A stretch of DNA of 5,419 nucleotides. Origin: JBFFXF01 sp041569895. Its GTDB lineage: Bacteria; Planctomycetota; UBA8108; JACQVS01. This document shows positions 1-4,000 of the stretch, one piece after another. Within the stretch, counting starts at the first letter, position 1. Every line of letters starts with the position of its first letter. The DNA is taken from positions 1 through 5,419 of the forward strand of contig JBFFXF010000387.1 in NCBI GenBank assembly GCA_041569895.1, written 5' to 3'. A program made the position numbers and the translations under genes. The notes below the pieces were generated by a model. It was not told the origin of the DNA. It saw only the letters and a program-made list of their open reading frames with translations, and did not search any database.

Positions 1-5
1 GGCGT

Positions 6-80
6 GTCAAGAGCGACGCAGTCGCCGAGCGAAGCGAGGGCACTCTTGACTCGACCGAGTACCGGGTACACTCGACCGAG
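6..80. repeat. Short inverted and direct repeats at window start
   Basis: An 8-bp perfect inverted repeat, GTCAAGAG (6-13) and CTCTTGAC (43-50), encloses a 29-bp GC-rich loop. An 11-bp direct repeat, ACTCGACCGAG, lies at 49-59 and 70-80, with the near-palindrome TACCGGGTA (60-68) between its copies. No credible gene covers this stretch; the open frames across it are low-complexity readings that run into the repeats downstream. The hairpin might be a terminator for something beyond the window's left edge, but no T-run follows on either side, so only the repeats themselves are supported. Confidence 0.5.
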
Positions 81-130
81 CGACGCCGCCGCCCCCCGCC
101 GCACACGAAACCCCGCATCGAGTCGGAGTC

Positions 131-221
131 GGAATCGGACATCGGAATCGGACATCGGAATCGGACATCGGAATCGGACATCGGAATCGGACATCGGAAT
201 CGGAATCGGTATCGGTCATCG
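131..221. repeat. 13-bp tandem repeat array (GGAATCGGACATC)
   Basis: Five perfect head-to-tail copies of GGAATCGGACATC occupy 131-195. They decay into GGAATC, GGAATC, GGTATC and GGTCATC units up to 221. The 13-mer looks like a 6-mer (GGAATC) joined to a 7-mer (GGACATC), so it appears to be a higher-order repeat built from a hexamer. Flanking bases 117-130 (ATCGAGTCGGAGTC) are degenerate relatives. Because 13 is not a multiple of 3, all frames stay open and give repetitive peptides, which explains the spurious long frames here. It lies downstream of the minus-strand RluA-family gene and is probably non-coding. Confidence 0.95.
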
Positions 222-248
222 GACTCCGCAACCAGACCCCTCGAGGAC

Positions 249-284
249 GGGAACGGGCACGGGAACGGGTACGGGAACGGGTAC
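249..284 (+). repeat. GGGNAC hexamer array with G-quadruplex potential
   Basis: Six GGG tracts start at 249, 255, 261, 267, 273 and 279, each separated by exactly three bases (AAC, CAC, AAC, TAC, AAC, then TAC after the last). This satisfies the usual G3-N1-7 quadruplex pattern more than once. Seen from the upstream minus-strand gene, the transcript strand here is C-rich and G-poor (CCCGTN units). It is followed by a T5 run (286-290). The same hexamer family recurs at the right end of the window on the opposite strand. Folding is inferred from the pattern only. Confidence 0.9.
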
Positions 285-300
285 GTTTTTGCAACGATGG

Positions 301-344
301 GGTCGGAGTCGGCATCGGCATCGGAGTCGGAATCGGTGTATCGG
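301..344. repeat. Degenerate GGNRTC hexamer array
   Basis: Hexamer units of the form CGGAGT, CGGCAT, CGGCAT, CGGAGT and CGGAAT follow one another between about 303 and 334 and end in GGTGTATCGG. They share the TCGG core of the 13-bp array at 131-221 but are more degenerate. The array ends about 15 bp before the stop codon of the minus-strand pseudouridine synthase gene, so it forms the immediate 3' flank of that gene. Confidence 0.8.
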
Positions 345-358
345 CCATTCTCCGGGTT

Positions 359-1342
359 CTACGAGCGGAGGCGCTCGAGCAGCTCGATGACGTCCGCGGG
401 TGGCGGAGCCTCGAGCTCGACGCGGCTCTTCAGTCGCGGGTGGTGGAAGCCGAGTCGGGCGGAGTGGAGGATGAAGCGGGGCGGAAACCCATCCGGCGCC
501 GGTCCGCGTCCGAAGCGCTCGTCGCCGACCAGCGGATGACCGACCGCCGCCATGTGGAGCCGGATCTGGTTCTGGCGACCGGTGAGCGGGCGCGCGGAGA
601 TCCACGAGTACTCCCGGTCGCCGTCGACGAGCTCCTCGAGCACCGTCACCAGCGTGCGCGACGGCTTCAGCGGCCCGCCCTCGAGGCATTCCTCGAGCGA
701 GCGACCCTCGGCGAGCGGGCGATCGATCTCCTCGAGACCCGCCGGCAGCCGTCCCTCGACGAGCGCGAGGTAGTTCTTCGACACCTGGCGCGTCTCGAAC
801 TGCTTCTGGACGTCCTGGTGTACGTAGCGATCCTTGCCGATCAGCAACACGCCGGTGGTGTCGCGGTCGATGCGGTGGCAGAGCCGCAGGTGGATGGCGC
901 CGTCACGCGACGCCTCGTGCGGGCGGGCGTCCGGATCCCGGGCCTCCATGTGATCGATGTAGTGATGGTGGAGGACGTTCATCAGCGTGTCGTAGACGTG
1001 CCGGCCGACCGGGTGGACGAGCATGCCCGCCGGCTTGTTGAGCGCGAGCAGCCACGGATCCTCGTAGAGCGCCTCGAGCTCGATCGCGTTGTAGTCGGGC
1101 AGTCCGGTGCCCTCCGAGAGCCGCACCAGGACGTCGTCGCCCGGTCGCACGAGCGCCGATGGCTTGACCTCGCGGCCGTTGACCCGCACGCGACCGGAGC
1201 GGATCAGCTTCTGGATTCGCGTGCGTGATCGCCACGCGAGCGCGTCCTTGAGGAACTGGTCGAGGCGCGCCGCGCCGTTGCCCCGCACCGGGAGGCGGAT
1301 CTCGCCTCGCAACAGCGAGAGGTTCCTCCCGCGCCCGATCAT
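359..1342 (-). CDS. RluA-family pseudouridine synthase with S4 domain
   Basis: This 327-residue protein has the layout of RluA/RluC/RluD-type enzymes, which isomerise uridine to pseudouridine in structured RNA, usually 23S rRNA. An S4 RNA-binding domain spans about residues 25-75 (RLDQFL, then IRSGRVRVNG and VRPGDDVLV). The catalytic domain follows: ALNKPAGMLVHP (100-111), then HRIDRDTTG (156-164), where Asp159 matches the catalytic Asp of the HRLDxxTSG motif. TGRQNQIRLH (254-263) and GHPLVGDERFG (268-278) match the C-terminal family motif, although RQNQIR replaces the common RTHQIR. The ATG at 1342-1340 was chosen because it overlaps the upstream stop as ATGA and has a strong RBS; the frame stays open far upstream, but there it only shadows the DUF72 gene. 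The family is secure, but the modified position cannot be assigned. Confidence 0.93.
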   Translation of the reverse strand: MIGRGRNLSLLRGEIRLPVRGNGAARLDQFLKDALAWRSRTRIQKLIRSGRVRVNGREVKPSALVRPGDDVLVRLSEGTGLPDYNAIELEALYEDPWLLALNKPAGMLVHPVGRHVYDTLMNVLHHHYIDHMEARDPDARPHEASRDGAIHLRLCHRIDRDTTGVLLIGKDRYVHQDVQKQFETRQVSKNYLALVEGRLPAGLEEIDRPLAEGRSLEECLEGGPLKPSRTLVTVLEELVDGDREYSWISARPLTGRQNQIRLHMAAVGHPLVGDERFGRGPAPDGFPPRFILHSARLGFHHPRLKSRVELEAPPPADVIELLERLRS

Positions 1343-2250
1343 GACTCGCCTCCCTCCGCGGGCGCCAGCTCGGCGAGCCGGGGATACGCGGTCAGGAACG
1401 TCTCCGGCAGCGGAGGCAGGCGCCGTCCGAGCGAGGCGGCGAGCTCGAGCGCGTTCGCGGGCGCCTGACCGCGAAAGTGGTTGTTGGCGATGGCGTACGT
1501 CGTCAGCGCGCGTCCGGCGAGCTCGATCATGCGCCGCACCCAGTCGGAAAGCTCCTCGCGGTCGTAGAGGTAATCGTACTTCTGGTCGCGCCCGGCGCGG
1601 CGGTCGAACCACGCCCTGGCGTTCCGGCCGTGGAGGCGCACGTAGCCGGTCGACGACGTGTTGATCACGGTGGGGGGGAGCGTGCCGGGCCCCTCCGGCA
1701 GGTCGACGTTGACGAAGCCCGCGCCGATCTCCTCGAGGAAGCGCAGGAACGTCGACTCGCTGCCTCCACGGAGAAAGGACACGTGCCGCACCTCGACGGC
1801 GACGTGGAGCGGGCGGAGCGCCTCGACCAGGGAACGGATACGCTCCCGGGAGCGCTCGCCGTCGCGGAACCACGGCGGGAACTGCGCCAGCAGCACGTCG
1901 AGTCGCCCGGCCTCGACCAGGGGGGCGAGGCCGTCGAGAATGCGCCGTCCCCCTGCGGGGATCTCATCGGCGCCGACCTCCTTCTCGTGGGTGAGCCCGC
2001 GAAACACCTTGGCGGTGAAACGGAAGTCCGGCCGCTCCTCGACGGTCCGCGCCCACGCGGCCGCGAACCGGGCCTCGGGATCGCGGTAGAAGGTGCTGTT
2101 GATCTCGACGCAGTCGAAGAGCTCCGCGATCAACCGCAGATCCTCGCCACCCCGCCGCTGCGAGCGCGGATAGAGCACCCCGCGCCAGTCCGGGTAGGAC
2201 CAGCCGGCGACTCCGATGCGGATGGAGCCCGTTACGTCGGGTGCGGGCAT
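1339..2250 (-). CDS. DUF72 / YecE-family protein
   Basis: This 303-residue protein belongs to the DUF72 (YecE) family, which adopts a TIM-barrel-like fold and has no established biochemical role. Family motifs appear in order: GVAGWSYPDWRG (residues 13-24), EINSTFYR (49-56), FTAKVFRGLTHE (78-89), LAQFPPWF (121-128), AVEVRHVSF (151-159), GYVRLHGRN (202-210), YDYLYDREEL (225-234) and NNHFRGQAP (256-264). Length is normal or slightly above typical. The ATG at 2250 leaves about nine residues before the conserved domain. An in-frame GTG at 2295 would add 15 residues, but it sits at the edge of a non-coding 9-bp repeat; neither start has a clear RBS. The stop overlaps the start of the pseudouridine synthase gene by four bases, so the two are probably cotranscribed. 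A functional link between them is not evident. Confidence 0.92.
   Translation of the reverse strand: MPAPDVTGSIRIGVAGWSYPDWRGVLYPRSQRRGGEDLRLIAELFDCVEINSTFYRDPEARFAAAWARTVEERPDFRFTAKVFRGLTHEKEVGADEIPAGGRRILDGLAPLVEAGRLDVLLAQFPPWFRDGERSRERIRSLVEALRPLHVAVEVRHVSFLRGGSESTFLRFLEEIGAGFVNVDLPEGPGTLPPTVINTSSTGYVRLHGRNARAWFDRRAGRDQKYDYLYDREELSDWVRRMIELAGRALTTYAIANNHFRGQAPANALELAASLGRRLPPLPETFLTAYPRLAELAPAEGGES
1349..1357 (-). promoter_or_regulatory. Shine-Dalgarno for the pseudouridine synthase gene
   Basis: On the minus strand the bases read GGAGGGAGG, ending six nucleotides before the ATG at 1342. This is an excellent anti-SD match. It lies inside the last codons of the upstream DUF72 gene, so the downstream gene can be translated by re-initiation or independently. 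It fixes the start codon choice, and it is the only strong RBS seen in the window. Confidence 0.75.
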
Positions 2251-2292
2251 GATGTCCACAGGTGCCGCGGCGTTCGGAGGGAAGGAATCAGC

Positions 2293-2367
2293 CACAGAGT
2301 ACGCAGATCTCTCAGATTGAGTACGGGGAAGAGGACCATCCGCAGATTTCGCAGATTACGCAGATTG
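2293..2367. repeat. CGCAGATTN 9-bp repeats
   Basis: Three perfect-phase tandem units, CGCAGATTT, CGCAGATTA and CGCAGATTG, lie at 2341-2367. Two further units, CGCAGATCT and CTCAGATTG, lie at 2302-2319 after CCACAGAGTA. Between the groups is a unique 21-bp spacer containing GAGTACGGGGAAGAGG. The period of nine gives repetitive QIS/QIT or NLR tripeptides on translation, which are spurious. Similar CAGATTACG/CCACAGAG repeats are, from general recollection, scattered through intergenic DNA of many environmental bacteria; I have not verified this. The repeat lies between divergent genes, upstream of the DUF72 gene. Confidence 0.85.
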
Positions 2368-2419
2368 AGGGAGCCCGGGGTCGGCGCCGCCCCGATCGCG
2401 TACGTCGCCGCGCGTCGAG

Positions 2420-2437
2420 GAGGACGAGGACGAGGAC
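2420..2437. repeat. (GAGGAC)3 hexamer microsatellite
   Basis: Three exact GAGGAC units stand in a row, followed by the imperfect unit GAACGG. This is another hexanucleotide repeat in the intergenic region between the divergent DUF72 and YkgJ-type genes. It may only be a short chance or slippage product, but it fits the prevalence of six-base periodicity in this window's non-coding DNA. Confidence 0.6.
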
Positions 2438-2460
2438 GAACGGCCGCGGCGGTGCCCGAC

Positions 2461-2489
2461 ATGACACCCGGTTCCGGAGCTGATAGAGT
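2461..2489 (+). promoter_or_regulatory. Predicted promoter for the YkgJ-type gene, leaderless
   Basis: The -35 box ATGACA (2461-2466, five of six to TTGACA) and the -10 box TAGAGT (2484-2489, four of six to TATAAT) are separated by 17 bp, the optimal spacing. Only six bases separate the -10 box from the ATG at 2496, so transcription should begin at or beside the start codon. In-frame stops at 2481 and 2484 rule out an earlier start, and there is no Shine-Dalgarno sequence at the right distance. Together these point to a leaderless mRNA, inferred from sequence only. Confidence 0.5.
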
Positions 2490-2495
2490 ACTGGC

Positions 2496-2924
2496 ATGGG
2501 CTCGTGCGATCCACAGACGCTTCCCCGAGCGGCGCGGGAGGAGCTCGAGGCGGTGTATCGCGACGTCGATCGCGAGATCGAGGAGCTCGGCGTCACCTGC
2601 TGGACGCGCGGGCTCTGCTGTGACTTCGACACGGTCGACCACGTCCTCTTCGCGAGCGGCCTCGAGGTCGCCGCCGTCCGCGAGCGGCACCCCGGGCCCT
2701 TCGCGCCGGGGAGCGCGCTCTGTCCCTTCTGGAAGGACCGGCTGTGCACCCTGCGCGACCTGCGACCGCTCGGCTGCAGGACGTATTTCTGCGACGAGCG
2801 TTTCCGGCCCGGGCTCGAGGGGATCTACGAGAAGCACTACGCGCGCCTCAAGGAGATCGCCGTGCGACACCGGCTGCCATGGAGCTACCGGCCCTTCGTC
2901 GCCGCCATGCGCGCGGCGGAATGA
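2496..2924 (+). CDS. YkgJ-type cysteine-cluster protein
   Basis: This 142-residue protein matches the YkgJ / CxxCxxCC family, proposed to chelate zinc or an iron-sulfur cluster; no reaction is established. Cysteines lie at 4, 35, 41, 42, 76, 84, 94 and 99. The diagnostic blocks are CWTRGLCCDF (35-44) and CPFWKDRLCTLRDLRPLGCR (76-95), followed by TYFC ending at Cys99. The C-x5-CC spacing differs from the CxxCxxxCC form common in the family, so one ligand may be shifted or lost. An N-terminal helix (residues 11-31) is rich in Glu and Arg. There is no signal peptide or membrane segment, so it is probably cytoplasmic. The ATG is forced by in-frame stops 10-15 bases upstream. It stands alone, divergent from the DUF72 unit and about 205 bp before accB, which has its own predicted promoter. 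Confidence 0.88.
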   Translation: MGSCDPQTLPRAAREELEAVYRDVDREIEELGVTCWTRGLCCDFDTVDHVLFASGLEVAAVRERHPGPFAPGSALCPFWKDRLCTLRDLRPLGCRTYFCDERFRPGLEGIYEKHYARLKEIAVRHRLPWSYRPFVAAMRAAE

Positions 2925-2957
2925 ATCGCGTCCGGGCGCCCGCGGTGCGGAAATCGC

Positions 2958-2986
2958 TTGCAAATTGTCCCCCGAATCTTTAGAAT
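2958..2986 (+). promoter_or_regulatory. Predicted sigma70-type promoter of accB
   Basis: TTGCAA (2958-2963, four of six to TTGACA) and TAGAAT (2981-2986, five of six to TATAAT) are separated by exactly 17 bp in an AT-richer island of otherwise GC-rich DNA. Transcription would start near 2993 and give a 5' leader of about 135 nt before accB. The position directly after the YkgJ-type gene, pointing at accB, supports it. It is a sequence prediction only. Confidence 0.6.
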
Positions 2987-3006
2987 CCCTCCACTCTACG
3001 GCACGC

Positions 3007-3043
3007 TAACTCGTTGTCTCTTCTTGAGTTACCTCGAGTTACC
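3007..3043 (+). promoter_or_regulatory. Phased GAGTTACC repeats with inverted TAACTCG, possible operator or leader hairpin
   Basis: GAGTTACC occurs at 3026-3033 and 3036-3043, ten bases apart and so on the same face of the helix. TAACTCG (3007-3013) is the perfect inverse of CGAGTTA (3035-3041). All of this lies about 15-50 nt downstream of the predicted accB transcription start. A DNA-binding repressor site or an RNA hairpin in the leader are both possible. The repeats are certain; the role is inference. Confidence 0.4.
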
Positions 3044-3129
3044 GTGGGATCCCGGGAGCGCCCGGCGGGAGCTCGGGGCCGGCCCGGGTTGCCAGCAGGT
3101 TTTCTTTCGTACAGTCGAGTGACGCCTCC

Positions 3130-3630
3130 TTGGACCTCTTTCGCATCACCACGCTCGCCGAGTTGAAGGATTTGCTCGACCTTCTCGGGCAGTTCGATAT
3201 CGGCGAGTTCGAGATCGAGGCCGACGGGCGCAAGCTGCGGGTCAGCAAGGGCGGTCCCGCCTCCCAGCCGCAGGCATTCGCGTTCATGCCCGCCCCCGCC
3301 GCGATTCCGACCGGAGCGACGGCGGGCCCGTCGGCCGCCGAGGAGGTGTCCCCCCGGGGGGACGGCGCGACAGCCGCGTTGCCGGCGGGCGTCAAGCTCG
3401 TGACGTCGCCCATGGTCGGGACGTTCTACCGGGCCCCGAGCCCGGAGGCGGATCCCTTCGTCGATGTCGGTGACCGCGTGACCGAGGATTCCACGGTCTG
3501 CATCATCGAGGCGATGAAGGTGATGAACGAGATCCCCGCGGGCGTCGGCGGGGTCGTCAAGGAGATCCTCGTCAAGAACGGCGAGTCCGTCGAGTTCGGA
3601 CAGCCGATCTTTCACATTGTGCCCGACTAG
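3130..3630 (+). CDS. accB: Acetyl-CoA carboxylase biotin carboxyl carrier protein (BCCP)
   Basis: This 166-residue protein is the biotin carrier of acetyl-CoA carboxylase. Its biotin swings between biotin carboxylase and carboxyltransferase in the cytoplasm, the first committed step of fatty acid synthesis. The N-terminal segment (residues 9-40, LAELKDLLDLLG, then FEIEADGRKLRVSK) matches AccB. A flexible Ala/Pro/Gly-rich linker follows (about 41-88). The C-terminal biotinyl domain (about 89-166) has SPMVGTFYRAPSPEADPF (93-110, the AccB 'thumb' region) and IIEAMKVMNEI (125-135), with Lys130 the biotinylation site. The start is TTG at 3130: there is no ATG or GTG in frame between an upstream stop (3025-3027) and residue 53, and starting there would remove the conserved N-terminus. 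No Shine-Dalgarno is seen. The last codons and the stop lie inside a long perfect hairpin. accC follows after an unusually wide gap. Confidence 0.95.
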   Translation: MDLFRITTLAELKDLLDLLGQFDIGEFEIEADGRKLRVSKGGPASQPQAFAFMPAPAAIPTGATAGPSAAEEVSPRGDGATAALPAGVKLVTSPMVGTFYRAPSPEADPFVDVGDRVTEDSTVCIIEAMKVMNEIPAGVGGVVKEILVKNGESVEFGQPIFHIVPD

Positions 3631-3691
3631 CGTTTGTCTTTCTCGCAGGACGCGAGAAAGACAAACGCTAGTCGGGAGAAGCGGGGTTTTT
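3622..3691 (+). terminator. Perfect 25-bp hairpin over the accB stop, followed by T5; possible terminator or attenuator
   Basis: Arms 3622-3646 and 3652-3676 are exact reverse complements (25 of 25), separated by the loop AGGAC. The left arm contains the last two accB codons (Pro, Asp) and the TAG stop at 3628-3630. Ten bases after the right arm comes T5 (3687-3691). Standard intrinsic terminators have shorter stems with the T-run immediately after, so this could instead be an attenuator, an RNase III-type processing site or an mRNA-stabilising structure that sets the accB:accC ratio. The inverted repeat is certain; terminator function is tentative. Confidence 0.55.
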
Positions 3692-3746
3692 GCTGTACTC
3701 GAATGGTTTCCGAGAGAGATTTCCTCGTGCTGGTTCGGGATGCCAG

Positions 3747-3798
3747 GAGAAAAGGACGGCAGAGGCCCGAGAAAAGACCGCTGTTTTTGAGAAAAGAC
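3747..3798 (+). repeat. Iterated GAGAAAAGAC motif
   Basis: GAGAAAAGAC occurs exactly at 3769-3778 and 3789-3798, with start points 20 bp apart. A variant, GAGAAAAGGAC, lies at 3747-3757, 22 bp before the first exact copy. A shorter relative, GAGAAAGAC, lies in the right arm of the accB hairpin (3654-3662). Spacing near two helical turns is typical of arrays of protein-binding sites, but the purine-rich motif may be simple duplication. Function is unknown. Confidence 0.45.
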
Positions 3799-3938
3799 AG
3801 AGCGTCGCTGTAACCCGCCGTCAAGAATCTCCCGATGCGACTTCACGATCGGCAGCAGAAGGGAAGCATGGGAGATCCGCAGACCTGTTGTCGCCGTCGG
3901 GGCGGCTTCTTCGTTGATCGGACCGAAGAAACTTGAAA

Positions 3939-3994
3939 CTCGGTAAGGGACTCTGGCGGTTTCCCGGACCTGGGCTGTCCTCGGCCCCTCCGAG
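3939..3994 (+). promoter_or_regulatory. Possible stem-loop just upstream of accC
   Basis: CTCGG (3939-3943) can pair with CCGAG (3990-3994), and GGAC (3948-3951) with GTCC (3977-3980), giving an interrupted stem that ends six bases before the accC ATG. It would occupy the place where an RBS is expected, and no clear Shine-Dalgarno is present. The stems are short and could arise by chance in GC-rich DNA, so this is a weak suggestion. Confidence 0.2.
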
Positions 3995-4000
3995 CACGTG

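Larger units (their letters stand above)
3692..3997. other. Long accB-accC intergenic region, no gene recognised
   Basis: Together with the hairpin before it, this makes a gap of about 370 bp between two genes that are commonly close neighbours. A 75-codon open frame (3690-3917) is rich in Arg, Ser, Glu and Ala, lacks an RBS and resembles nothing I know, so I do not call it. The region is richer in A and G than its flanks around 3747-3800. A weak promoter-like pair, TTGAGA (3787-3792) and TGTAAC (3809-3814) with a 16-bp spacer, could give accC its own transcript. No tRNA, known small RNA or recognised riboswitch was seen by eye. Confidence 0.5.

Noticed and set aside
131..221. CRISPR-like array
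   Set aside because: The units are directly adjacent with no spacers, and no cas genes are near; it is a simple tandem repeat.
4..390. Open frames on both strands through the left repeat region, with Gly-Thr, Arg-Asn or Pro-Val repeats
   Set aside because: Their composition is entirely the translation of tandem hexamers and 13-mers, with no domain and no RBS, and they run into the 3' end of the pseudouridine synthase gene.
359..1873. A 504-codon minus-strand frame that would extend the pseudouridine synthase N-terminus
   Set aside because: The extra 177 codons are Arg/Ala/Pro-rich and overlap the well-supported DUF72 gene in another frame; the ATG at 1342 with its RBS is the clear start.
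2251..2295. GTG start at 2295 for the DUF72 gene
   Set aside because: It would place the N-terminus at the edge of the non-coding 9-bp repeat and lacks an RBS; the ATG at 2250 already covers the full conserved domain. It remains possible.
1477..3009. A 510-codon plus-strand frame antisense to the DUF72 gene and running over the YkgJ-type gene
   Set aside because: It has no recognisable domain, a composition typical of shadow frames in GC-rich DNA, and it conflicts with two genes of known families.
3044..3163. A short GTG-initiated frame in the accB leader as a regulatory leader peptide
   Set aside because: It has no RBS, no run of diagnostic codons, and it extends into accB in another frame; nothing supports translation.
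3690..3917. A 75-codon open frame between accB and accC
   Set aside because: There is no RBS, no recognisable motif and a low-complexity charged composition; kept only as a remark in the intergenic entry.
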